Source: an uncultured Erysipelotrichaceae bacterium (lineage in GTDB: Bacteria; Bacillota_I; Bacilli_A; Erysipelotrichales; Erysipelotrichaceae). From it: DNA of 5,524 nt. Under the pieces are notes generated by a model. The model was not told the DNA's origin. It did not search any database and saw nothing but the letters and a program-made list of their open reading frames with translations. Location: positions 1 through 5,524 of the forward strand of contig CACZNO010000052.1 of NCBI GenBank assembly GCA_902782505.1. The letters are read 5' to 3'. Both the position numbers and the translations under genes were made by a program. Positions 1 through 5,524 of the stretch are shown here, in pieces. Every line of letters begins with the position of its first letter. The first letter of the stretch is position 1.

Positions 1-1
1 G

Positions 2-424
2 GAGGATTTCTCCTTCTCTCTGGTATGGAACACCTACGGCATCAGTTCGTATGATTCGCAGACCGGCATTCTGATCAAGGAAAACGACATTGATTTTGTC
101 GACGCATACACGACGGAAATGCATTTTGACCGGGAGACTCTCTTTGCGGTATACAATTCCATCGCCGGACTCGATTGGGCGTATTATCCGGAAGAATACG
201 ACCCGAATCCCCGCATAAAACAGGAACCTCCGGTCAGTTTTGTGCTGACCATGCGGACCGGGAATACCGTCAAAACCATCAAAGCCGTCAATATCACGGA
301 AGAGAAAGACGGAGCCGATGAACACGGAATAGATTTCCTGACGGTCTGCCGCAGCGTCGCTAACCAGATCATGGATACGGAAGAATGGAAGTCCCTGCCT
401 CCGTATGCACATCTTTTCGAATAA
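2..424 (+). CDS. Unrecognised protein, C-terminal 140 residues (5' end outside window)
   Basis: The reading frame is open from position 2 to a TAA stop at 422-424 and is cut by the window edge. An ATG at 119 is in frame, but coding-like sequence continues for 39 codons upstream of it (including WNTYGISSYDSQTG), so I treat 119 as internal. The visible part is acidic, rich in aromatic residues and without membrane segments. It includes the stretches YYPEEYDPNP and SFVLTMRTGNTVKTIK, and ends in EEWKSLPPYAHLFE. The impression is of a small beta-rich domain, possibly the end of an extracytoplasmic or lipoprotein-type protein, but the N-terminus that would show a signal peptide is missing. I do not recognise the family with confidence and assign no function. 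No terminator is visible between this gene and the secG promoter, so some read-through into secG is possible. Confidence 0.75.
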   Translation, partial: EDFSFSLVWNTYGISSYDSQTGILIKENDIDFVDAYTTEMHFDRETLFAVYNSIAGLDWAYYPEEYDPNPRIKQEPPVSFVLTMRTGNTVKTIKAVNITEEKDGADEHGIDFLTVCRSVANQIMDTEEWKSLPPYAHLFE

Positions 425-441
425 ACCGCTGATTTTTTGGA

Positions 442-470
442 TTGTAACGGAGAAAACAGTTTGTTATAAT
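442..470 (+). promoter_or_regulatory. Sigma-A-type promoter for secG and the downstream cluster
   Basis: The -35 is TTGTAA (442-447), which matches 4 of 6 bases of TTGACA. A 17-bp spacer leads to a perfect TATAAT -10 (465-470), preceded by an extended -10 TG at 462-463. Transcription would start near 477, about 30 nt upstream of the secG start codon. This is the only convincing promoter seen ahead of secG, rnr, smpB and the isomerase gene. Confidence 0.75.
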
Positions 471-506
471 ACTTAAGCATATAAACGAAAGAAGGTAGTA
501 CCCGCT

Positions 507-728
507 ATGTTAGACGCAATCCTGATGATTGTATCCGTTCTCATTATTCTGCTGACCTTATTACAGGGAGGAAAATCCCAGGGTATGTCCGGCGCTTTCA
601 CCGGCGGCGGTTCCCTGAACTTATTCACCAACGTGAAAGAACGCGGTCCTGAGAAAATCATGTCTTATGTGACGCTCGGATTGGGAATTCTGTTCTTCAT
701 CCTGGTGATCCTCGAAAACATTCTGTAA
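507..728 (+). CDS. secG: Preprotein translocase subunit SecG
   Basis: SecG is the small, non-essential membrane subunit of the SecYEG channel that aids SecA-driven export. The 73-residue length is typical for Gram-positive SecG. Two hydrophobic segments are visible, at about residues 3-19 and 51-69. They are joined by the family's polar, glycine-rich loop (LLQGGKSQGMSGAFTGGGS, residues 18-36), followed by a short charged stretch NVKERGPEK. The ATG at 507 is preceded by AGAAGG (490-495); the 11-nt gap is slightly long but acceptable. It is the first gene after the 442-470 promoter and is separated from rnr by a short gap holding a terminator-like hairpin. The secG-rnr-smpB order is a known Firmicute arrangement, which supports the call. 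A minus-strand frame opposite the gene is a shadow. Confidence 0.95.
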   Translation: MLDAILMIVSVLIILLTLLQGGKSQGMSGAFTGGGSLNLFTNVKERGPEKIMSYVTLGLGILFFILVILENIL

Positions 729-730
729 TC

Positions 731-757
731 GAAAAGGTCCCTGCGACCTTTTCTTTT
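731..757 (+). terminator. Hairpin with U-tract between secG and rnr (terminator or attenuator)
   Basis: GAAAAGGTC (731-739) pairs perfectly with GACCTTTTC (745-753) across a 5-nt CCTGC loop, followed by TTTT (754-757). This is a 9-bp stem beginning only 2 nt after the secG stop. Five of the nine pairs are A-U, so it may be leaky. As no promoter is visible between it and rnr, partial termination would lower rnr, smpB and isomerase expression relative to secG. Confidence 0.7.
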
Positions 758-767
758 GTCCGGAAAC

Positions 768-774
768 GGAGGTG
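768..774 (+). promoter_or_regulatory. Ribosome binding site that fixes the rnr start
   Basis: GGAGGTG lies 5 nt upstream of the ATG at 780. An in-frame TTG at 756 would add eight residues (MSGNGGVE), but it falls in the U-tract of the preceding hairpin and has no suitable Shine-Dalgarno sequence. The ATG at 780 is therefore the better start. Confidence 0.85.
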
Positions 775-779
775 TCGAA

Positions 780-2918
780 ATGAAAGAAAAAATCCTGCAG
801 GTTCTCGACGCATCGGAAGAACCGCTGTCTGTATCCAAAATTGAATCCCGTTTATCCATCCGCACCGCGAAACAGTTTTCCTTAATGATCAAGGCTTTGA
901 ACAAGCTGGAAACCGAAGGACGCATTGAACGGATCGATGAACGGTATTACCGTTTGAAAGATGAACCGAAAGTACCTTCCGCGGAAGGTGTTTTGCGCAT
1001 GACCAAAGCCGGCAACGGTTTTCTGGACCTCGAGAACGAATCGGTGTTCATCCCGTTCGGAAGCACCGGCGACGCGATGGACGGCGATACCGTCCGGGTC
1101 GGATTCTATTACGGAACCCCGGTCGTGGACGAAGTGCTGGTCCGCGCGCATACCTACATTTCGGGCACTTTGTGCAAAAAACGCAAATCGCTGGTCTTAC
1201 GGCCGGATGATCCGAAAATCCCCGAAGACATTCATATCGTGAACGCTTCCGCGTTTATGAAAAACGAAGGCCTCAAGGCTTCCGTGAAGATCCTGTCCTA
1301 CAAATACCCGATGGAAGGAAAAATCGAACGCATCCTGGGCAAGCCCGAAGAACTCAAGACCGAGGTCTACGCGATTCTGGCAGACCATGAAGTCTTCCCG
1401 GAATATCCTGCGGACGCGCTGGAAGAAGCCGCCGCGATCCCTTATGAGATTCCTGAAGAGGAGTACCGCGGAAGAACCGATCTTACCGGCATTCCCCATA
1501 TTACGATCGACGGGGACGACGCGAAGGATTTCGATGACGCGGTCGCGCTGATCAAGGAAGACAACGGGCATACCCGCCTCTACGTTTCCATCGCGGACGT
1601 AGCGCATTATGTGCCGTTTGGAAAGCCGATCGACAACGAAGCGTACCGGCGCGGCACATCGGTCTACGCCGCGGATATGGCGGTGCCGATGTTACCGGAG
1701 AAACTGTCCGCGGACATCTGTTCCCTGCGTCCGGGCGTAACGCGGTTAACGGTCACGGCGGAAATGGAAACCGACGCGGAAGGCAACGTTCTGCAGTCTT
1801 CCGTATATCCTTCGTACATCCGTTCCGCGAAGCGTATGACTTACCGCAAGACCAATCTTCTTCTGGAAAACGAAGAGAAAACCCTGGCGGAATACAAGGA
1901 ACTGGCGCCGATGATCTTCGCCATGCGCGATCTTTCGGTGAAGGTCCGTGAAAAGCGCACGGAAAACGGTGCGATCGATTTCGCGGTTCCGGAACCGGAA
2001 TTCGAAATCAACGAAGCCGGCGACGTTCTTTCCGTATCTCCGCGAAAGCGCGGGGAAGCGGAGATGCTGATTGAGGATTTCATGATCCTGGCGAATACGA
2101 CTGTCGCCCATCTTCTGATAGAAAAGAAAATCCCGGGCATCTACCGGGTGCACGATAAACCGTCCAAAAAGCGCATGACCGATCTGGTACATCTTCTGTC
2201 GGTCTTCGGCTATAAATGGAAAGGCGGCACGGATGTCCTGGTGCCCAAACAGTTCGCCGATCTGTTGGCTTCCGCGAAGGACGATCCGTCTTTCCCGGTG
2301 ATTGCGGCGATGACTTTACGCACCATGGCGAAGGCGAAATACAGCGACGAATGCGCGGGACATTTCGGACTGGCATTGGAGGAATACGTTCACTTCACCT
2401 CCCCGATCCGCCGGTATCCGGACTTATTCGTACACCGGATGCTGCACAAGTATCTCTTTGAAAACCGCCGTAAAGGCGAAAACAACGACCGTATCTTCGC
2501 TGAAAAAGCCGCGGACCAGAGTTCCCTCAAGGAACGCGGCGCCCAGGAAGCCGAATTCGCAGTCAACGATTACCTGTTTGCCAAATACATGAGCCATCAC
2601 ATCGGCGAAGAGTTCACCGGTACGATTTCCCATGTCTCAGGACGCGGGCTGTTCGTACGGCTGCCCGATACGGTGGAAGGATTGGTGCCGGTGGAGTCGA
2701 TGGCGGACGATTATTACACCTTCAGTCCCTCTCATTACAGCTTAATCGGCAACGAAACCGGAAAAACCTATTCCATCGGAGAGGAAGTTTCGGTAAGATG
2801 TATGAGTGCCGACCCGTATGAACCGTCGGTACGGTTCGCCTTGATTTCGAACAAGGCCAGACGAAAGGAGTCCCAAAATGCCCAAAGAAAACGCCGGTCA
2901 AAAGATTATCGCCGTTAA
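780..2918 (+). CDS. rnr: Ribonuclease R, 3'-5' exoribonuclease
   Basis: RNase R is a processive hydrolytic 3'-5' exoribonuclease of the RNase II/RNB superfamily that degrades structured RNA and, with tmRNA-SmpB, nonstop mRNA. The 712 residues show the usual order. An N-terminal winged-helix domain covers about 1-60, cold-shock OB folds about 68-210 (first one with KAGNGFLDL), and the RNB catalytic domain about 226-552. An S1 domain spans about 609-688, followed by a basic tail, 689-712. The active-site motif IDGDDAKDFDDA contains D244, D250, D252 and D253, matching the four RNase II metal-binding aspartates. HFTSPIRRYPD (538-548) is the other RNB hallmark. The protein is shorter than the B. 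subtilis and E. coli enzymes (roughly 780 and 810 residues), mainly because its tail is short. Start ATG 780 is chosen from GGAGGTG at 768-774. The last 41 bp overlap smpB in another frame. Confidence 0.97.
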   Translation: MKEKILQVLDASEEPLSVSKIESRLSIRTAKQFSLMIKALNKLETEGRIERIDERYYRLKDEPKVPSAEGVLRMTKAGNGFLDLENESVFIPFGSTGDAMDGDTVRVGFYYGTPVVDEVLVRAHTYISGTLCKKRKSLVLRPDDPKIPEDIHIVNASAFMKNEGLKASVKILSYKYPMEGKIERILGKPEELKTEVYAILADHEVFPEYPADALEEAAAIPYEIPEEEYRGRTDLTGIPHITIDGDDAKDFDDAVALIKEDNGHTRLYVSIADVAHYVPFGKPIDNEAYRRGTSVYAADMAVPMLPEKLSADICSLRPGVTRLTVTAEMETDAEGNVLQSSVYPSYIRSAKRMTYRKTNLLLENEEKTLAEYKELAPMIFAMRDLSVKVREKRTENGAIDFAVPEPEFEINEAGDVLSVSPRKRGEAEMLIEDFMILANTTVAHLLIEKKIPGIYRVHDKPSKKRMTDLVHLLSVFGYKWKGGTDVLVPKQFADLLASAKDDPSFPVIAAMTLRTMAKAKYSDECAGHFGLALEEYVHFTSPIRRYPDLFVHRMLHKYLFENRRKGENNDRIFAEKAADQSSLKERGAQEAEFAVNDYLFAKYMSHHIGEEFTGTISHVSGRGLFVRLPDTVEGLVPVESMADDYYTFSPSHYSLIGNETGKTYSIGEEVSVRCMSADPYEPSVRFALISNKARRKESQNAQRKRRSKDYRR

Positions 2919-3345
2919 CCGGAAAGCCCGCCACGATTATTTCCTGGAGGAGTTTTATGAAGCCGGCATCGAATTAATGGGCACGGAGATCAAGTCGATC
3001 CGCAAGGGGCAGGTCAATCTGCGCGATTCCTACATCGATATCAAACAAGGCGAAGCCTACGTCGTCGGAATGCACATCAGCCGCTACAAGGAAGGCAACA
3101 TCTTCAATCACGAGGAAACCCGCGACCGCCGTCTTCTCTTGCACAAAAAGGAGATCCGAAAGCTTGACGCCTCGGTGCGCATCAAGGGATATACCCTGGT
3201 ACCGACCAAGATTTACCTGACGCGGGGTATCTGTAAGATGGAAATCGCGCTGGCCAAAGGAAAAGATCTGCACGATAAGCGCGAGTCTTCCAAGAAGAAG
3301 GAAGCCCTGCGGGAAATTGAAAAAGCGGAAAAGAACCGCTTCTAG
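2878..3345 (+). CDS. smpB: SsrA-binding protein SmpB
   Basis: SmpB binds tmRNA, mimics part of a tRNA anticodon arm and delivers tmRNA to ribosomes stalled without a stop codon. The 155-residue length is normal. Family signatures are clear: NRKARHDYFLEEFYEAGIEL near the N-terminus, then GTEIKSIRKGQVNLRDSYI, GMHISRYKEGNIFNH, LLLHKKEIRKL and GYTLVPTKIYL. The protein ends in the basic, probably helical tail (LHDKRESSKKKEALREIEK onwards) that enters the mRNA channel in the known structures. The ATG at 2878 has AAAGGAG at 2864-2870, 7 nt upstream and inside the rnr coding region. The gene overlaps rnr by 41 bp, which suggests translational coupling. Its TAG stop (3343-3345) abuts the ribosome binding site of the isomerase gene. 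No ssrA gene follows within this window. Confidence 0.97.
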   Translation: MPKENAGQKIIAVNRKARHDYFLEEFYEAGIELMGTEIKSIRKGQVNLRDSYIDIKQGEAYVVGMHISRYKEGNIFNHEETRDRRLLLHKKEIRKLDASVRIKGYTLVPTKIYLTRGICKMEIALAKGKDLHDKRESSKKKEALREIEKAEKNRF

Positions 3346-3356
3346 AAGGAGACACT

Positions 3357-3830
3357 ATGGTTATCATTGAAATGGAAAACGGAAAAACGATCGAAATTGA
3401 ACTGGATGAAAAAGCCGCGCCGATCACGGCCGCCAACTTCAAAAAACTGGTACAGGAAGGTTTCTATGACGGTTTGACCTTCCATCGCGTCATCCCGGGA
3501 TTCATGATCCAGGGCGGCGATCCGTTAGGCACCGGCATGGGCGGTTCCAAAGATAAAATCAAGGGTGAATTCCGTTCCAACGGGTGGGATAATCCCATCA
3601 AGCACGTACGCGGCGTCATCTCGATGGCACGCTCGATGTACCCGGATTCCGCCTCGAGCCAGTTCTTCATCATGCACCGCACTTCCCCGCATCTGGACGG
3701 CGACTACGCGGCCTTCGGTCATGTGGTAAAAGGCATGGAGACAGTGGATGAAATCGCGTCGGTACGCACCGATTACCGCGATAAGCCGCTTACCCCGGTA
3801 CGCATGAAGAAAGTCACCTGGGTGGATTAA
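3357..3830 (+). CDS. Cyclophilin-type peptidyl-prolyl cis-trans isomerase (PpiB-like, cytoplasmic)
   Basis: This enzyme catalyses cis-trans isomerisation of X-Pro bonds and assists protein folding. The 157 residues form a single cyclophilin domain with no signal peptide, so it should act in the cytoplasm. The core motif FHRVIPGFMIQGGD (42-55) supplies R44, F49, M50 and Q52, equivalent to R55, F60, M61 and Q63 of human cyclophilin A. SSQFFI (100-105) gives Q102 and F104. In HLDGDYAAFG (112-121), the cyclophilin A W121 and H126 positions appear to be H112 and Y117; many bacterial cyclophilins lack that tryptophan and bind cyclosporin poorly. The start ATG follows AGAAGGAGA (3344-3352). The 11-bp gap after smpB, with no promoter or terminator visible, suggests cotranscription with the secG-rnr-smpB cluster. 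Its likely terminator is at 3886-3924, inside the convergent gene. Confidence 0.93.
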   Translation: MVIIEMENGKTIEIELDEKAAPITAANFKKLVQEGFYDGLTFHRVIPGFMIQGGDPLGTGMGGSKDKIKGEFRSNGWDNPIKHVRGVISMARSMYPDSASSQFFIMHRTSPHLDGDYAAFGHVVKGMETVDEIASVRTDYRDKPLTPVRMKKVTWVD

Positions 3831-3833
3831 GCG

Positions 3834-3864
3834 CAATAAAAACGACAGATTCACTTCTGCCGTT
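3834..3864 (-). terminator. Intrinsic terminator of the LOG-family gene
   Basis: Read on the minus strand, AACGGCAG (3864-3857) pairs with CTGTCGTT (3848-3841) across an 8-nt loop. Transcription then runs into TTTATT (3840-3835) after the two Ts closing the stem. The single imperfect pair is G-U in minus-strand RNA but A-C in plus-strand RNA, and only the minus direction has a U-tract. The gene's TGA stop (3853-3851) sits in the hairpin loop. Confidence 0.75.
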
Positions 3865-4390
3865 CGAAAATCTGATTCAATTCCTCCGGATGGTTCGCAA
3901 AGCGGATCATCCGGTGTTTTGTTTCGGGAAGGAAGTTCTCCTCCGTCATTTCCCGGAAAAACTGCCGCAGCGTCTCGTAGTACCCGTTGACGTTCATAAA
4001 CGCGTACGGTTTCGCGATCCGGTCCAGTTGGTTCAGTGAGATCACCTCGACGATTTCCTCCAGGGTTCCGATACCGCCGGGAAGTGCGACAAACGCGTCG
4101 CCGTATTCGATCATCTTCGTCTTACGCACCGCCATCGTATCCACCCAGATCAGTTCGGTCAGTCCCTTGTGGACAACGCCGGCAGGTTCAAAAAACCGCG
4201 GACAGATTCCGATGACTTTTCCGCTGTGTTCCAAAACGGAATCCGCCAGTACGCCCATAAGACCGAACGCTCCGCCTCCGTATACCAGAGTGTGTCCGTT
4301 TTCCGCGATCCATCGGCCGAGTTCCTTCGCAGTCTTTTCATAATCCGGATCGGCTCCCTTATTCGCGCCGCAATATACCGTGATACGCAT
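3851..4390 (-). CDS. LOG-family (TIGR00730-type) nucleotide phosphoribohydrolase
   Basis: The 179-residue Rossmann-like protein belongs to the LOG family. Characterised members hydrolyse cytokinin riboside 5'-monophosphates or ordinary nucleoside 5'-monophosphates to the free base plus ribose 5-phosphate. Older annotations call such proteins 'lysine decarboxylase', which is misleading. Visible motifs are ITVYCGANKG at the N-terminus, YGGGAFGLMG (37-46) for phosphate binding, R89-K90 in MAVRKTKM, and the signature PGGIGTLEE (104-112). R89 and E112 match the catalytic Arg/Glu pair. Many members have MHxRK where this one has MAVRK. The start ATG (4390-4388) has GAGGTGA on the minus strand (4401-4395), 4 nt away. 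The gene is convergent with the isomerase gene (20-bp gap) and divergent from the secreted protein gene. The true substrate in this organism cannot be read from the sequence. Confidence 0.92.
   Translation of the reverse strand: MRITVYCGANKGADPDYEKTAKELGRWIAENGHTLVYGGGAFGLMGVLADSVLEHSGKVIGICPRFFEPAGVVHKGLTELIWVDTMAVRKTKMIEYGDAFVALPGGIGTLEEIVEVISLNQLDRIAKPYAFMNVNGYYETLRQFFREMTEENFLPETKHRMIRFANHPEELNQIFERQK
3886..3924 (+). terminator. Probable operon terminator embedded antisense in the LOG-family gene
   Basis: On the plus strand, CCGGATGGTTCGC (3886-3898) pairs with GCGGATCATCCGG (3902-3914) over an AAA loop. This gives a 13-bp stem with two G-U wobbles, followed by TGTTTTGTTT (3915-3924). 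It starts 55 nt after the isomerase stop, where no other plus-strand terminator is visible. The wobbles pair only in plus-strand RNA; the minus transcript would have A-C mismatches there. The same bases encode residues 159-169 of the LOG-family protein. Confidence 0.65.
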
Positions 4391-4401
4391 AATCTCACCT
4401 C

Positions 4402-4428
4402 ATTTGACTCTATTATACGCGATTTGAC
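4402..4428. repeat. Direct repeat ATTTGAC x2, 20-bp period, around the LOG-family promoter
   Basis: ATTTGAC occurs at 4402-4408 and again at 4422-4428, a start-to-start spacing of 20 bp, or about two helical turns. The minus-strand -10 lies between the copies. The geometry suits a tandem-site operator but could be chance. Confidence 0.4.
4412..4417 (-). promoter_or_regulatory. -10 box for the LOG-family gene
   Basis: A perfect TATAAT is read on the minus strand, about 22 nt upstream of the start codon, which implies a short leader of roughly 15 nt. No good TTGACA-like -35 is present at 16-18 bp (the sequence there is about CACATC). The promoter may be weak or need an activator. A 20-bp-spaced direct repeat flanks it. 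Confidence 0.5.
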
Positions 4429-4457
4429 GGTTCGGATGTGATGATGCGGGGAAGATT

Positions 4458-4472
4458 TGTTATAGTTATAGT
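4458..4472 (+). promoter_or_regulatory. Extended -10 promoter for the secreted repeat protein
   Basis: TGT-TATAGT (4458-4466) is an extended -10 with a one-base departure from TATAAT. A second TATAGT follows at 4467-4472, formed by a tandem TTATAG repeat. No convincing -35 lies at 16-18 bp upstream. The motif resembles the secG -10 (both contain TTTGTTATA). Transcription would start about 30-40 nt before the gene. Confidence 0.5.
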
Positions 4473-4508
4473 AAGTATCCCGGTAAAACGAGGAAGGAGG
4501 TTTTCGTC

Positions 4509-5524
4509 ATGAAAAAGATCTGGCTCTCTCTGTTCGCGATGATTCTGGCGCTGTCCATGATGACGGTGTCCGGAAAAGCCGCGGATGAAATCTACGACAT
4601 CTCCTTAAACGGATCATCCATCAAACCGGCCGACGGAAAGGCGGAGCCCGACTGTGTGTTCAAGGAGACGGGTTCAAAAAACTACTCCATCGGATCCCAG
4701 AACTGGACCAACGCCAAGACCGGCAGTCCTATCGAAACCTTCGAAAAGAACATGATTGCGGAATACACATTAGTTCTGACGGCGCAAAACGGTTATGTCT
4801 TCGCGGATCACTGTACCGTGGAAATCACCGGGATCGCCTGGAACTATTGCGAAGCCGCTCCGTTTGAAGGCGGGAAGTATATCAAGTTCACCGGGACCTA
4901 TACCGTCCCCGATCCGGAAAAATACTGGAACATCTCCGTCAAGCTGTCCCCTGAGGAGGGCGGCACCGTAAACGGAAACACCAAGATCCAGGACGGCAGC
5001 TATCTGGAACTGACCGCGAAACCCCATGCCGGATGGACTTTTTCGCACTGGATGAGCGAAGGATATACCCTGTCCTATGACAACCCGTTTGTCTTCCTGC
5101 CGAAATCTGATATGAACCTGGAAGCGGTCTTCACCAAGAACTCCGGGGGCAAGGTGCATATCATTGCGGAAAAACAACCCGCGGAAGGCGGTTCCCTTTC
5201 CGTTAGCCAAATCGATTGCGATCTGAACTCGGCGCAAACCATCGAAGCCACGGCGGCTTACGGCTATCATTTTGTCAACTGGACGGAAAACGGTGCGGAA
5301 GTCAGCAAGAACCCCCTCCTTTCGTTCACCGCGGACAAAGATCACCGTTTCACGGCGCATTTTGCGAAAAATACGTACACCCTGACCTTTGAATGCACCA
5401 AAGGCGGCGTCACTTCCCTCACCGAGAAGACCGCGGAATACAATTCCGAAATTCTCGTGGAAGCCTACGCGGACAAAGGATATCACTTCGCGTACTGGGC
5501 GGAAGGCGACACCAGAATCGGCAC
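4509..5524 (+). CDS. Secreted protein with InlB B-type (PF18998-like) repeats, N-terminal 338 residues (3' end outside window)
   Basis: The ATG at 4509 follows a strong AAGGAGGT (4494-4501), 7 nt upstream. The frame stays open to the window end. Residues 1-25 form a signal peptide: MKK, a hydrophobic core (I4-V20) and a likely cleavage site near SGKAA. Residues about 28-135 resemble the beta-rich modules of Firmicute surface proteins (YSIGSQNW, EYTLVLTAQNGYVF). Three divergent repeats follow, at about 140-208, 215-285 and 289 onwards. Each has a pattern of EGG or KGG, then a beta-strand, then GYHFxxW or GWTFxHW and a closing AxF. This fits the divergent InlB B-repeat family of surface adhesins, a beta-grasp-like fold. 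A wall anchor or further repeats may lie past the edge. Five cysteines (C49, C102, C114, C237, C296) are unusual for a Gram-positive secreted protein. A 238-codon minus-strand frame opposite it is a shadow. Ligand and role are unknown. Confidence 0.88.
   Translation, partial: MKKIWLSLFAMILALSMMTVSGKAADEIYDISLNGSSIKPADGKAEPDCVFKETGSKNYSIGSQNWTNAKTGSPIETFEKNMIAEYTLVLTAQNGYVFADHCTVEITGIAWNYCEAAPFEGGKYIKFTGTYTVPDPEKYWNISVKLSPEEGGTVNGNTKIQDGSYLELTAKPHAGWTFSHWMSEGYTLSYDNPFVFLPKSDMNLEAVFTKNSGGKVHIIAEKQPAEGGSLSVSQIDCDLNSAQTIEATAAYGYHFVNWTENGAEVSKNPLLSFTADKDHRFTAHFAKNTYTLTFECTKGGVTSLTEKTAEYNSEILVEAYADKGYHFAYWAEGDTRIG

Noticed and set aside
425..506. Intrinsic terminator for the first gene, suggested by the T-run at 433-438
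   Set aside because: No stable stem precedes the T-run; this stretch is better explained as the secG promoter region.
756..779. TTG start adding eight residues to RNase R
   Set aside because: It lies in the U-tract of the preceding hairpin without a suitable Shine-Dalgarno sequence, whereas the ATG at 780 has GGAGGTG at ideal spacing.
1197..2192. Minus-strand frames opposite rnr
   Set aside because: They are antisense to strongly conserved RNase R domains and have no family motifs; their openness follows from the codon bias of rnr.
3346..3850. tmRNA (ssrA) gene downstream of smpB
   Set aside because: The space after smpB is filled by the cyclophilin gene and the 20-bp gap to the convergent gene; there is no room for a roughly 350-nt tmRNA and no tRNA-like ends.
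4404..4429. TTGACT and TTGACG as plus-strand -35 boxes for the secreted protein gene
   Set aside because: No -10-like hexamer lies 16-18 bp downstream of either; the TATAGT at 4461 is 31 bp beyond the nearer one.
4770..5486. Long minus-strand reading frame (238 codons)
   Set aside because: It lies wholly opposite the secreted repeat protein, which has a start, ribosome binding site, signal peptide and repeats. The antisense frame has arginine- and phenylalanine-rich shadow composition and no recognisable domain.
1..5524. CRISPR array, insertion sequence, tRNA or rRNA genes, phage or defence genes
   Set aside because: No regularly spaced repeats, transposase-like frames, terminal inverted repeats, RNA-gene signatures or defence-associated domains were seen; nearly all the sequence is taken up by the genes listed.

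Overview
The window looks like a chromosomal housekeeping segment from a bacterium of the Bacillota (Firmicutes). The evidence is the secG-rnr-smpB gene order, strong AGGAGG-type ribosome binding sites, sigma-A-like -10 boxes (TATAAT) and a secreted protein with InlB B-type repeats. Base composition is moderate, about half G+C by eye. With the short (712-residue) RNase R this would fit a moderate-GC lineage such as the Erysipelotrichia, but that placement is a weak inference.

Layout, left to right. (1) Positions 2-424 hold the 3' end of an unrecognised plus-strand gene. (2) A promoter at about 442-470 precedes a compact plus-strand cluster: secG (507-728), rnr (780-2918), smpB (2878-3345) and a cyclophilin-type peptidyl-prolyl isomerase (3357-3830). 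A hairpin with a U-tract between secG and rnr probably sets how much transcription continues. rnr and smpB overlap by 41 bp, and the isomerase starts 11 bp after smpB. (3) A LOG-family phosphoribohydrolase is encoded convergently on the minus strand (3851-4390). (4) After a 118-bp divergent intergenic region comes a secreted repeat protein on the plus strand (4509 to beyond the window end).

The central cluster links protein export (SecG), degradation of defective mRNA (RNase R), rescue of stalled ribosomes (SmpB, the partner of tmRNA) and protein folding (cyclophilin). The tmRNA gene ssrA, which can lie next to smpB in Firmicutes, is not in this window.

I do not see an undescribed biological system. 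The most interesting structure is non-coding. The plus-strand operon seems to end at a hairpin plus U-tract lying inside the antisense of the LOG gene's last codons. The LOG gene's own terminator holds its stop codon in the loop and sheds its U-tract in the 20-bp gap after the isomerase gene. Weaker observations are a 20-bp-spaced ATTTGAC direct repeat around the LOG promoter and the likely attenuator before rnr.
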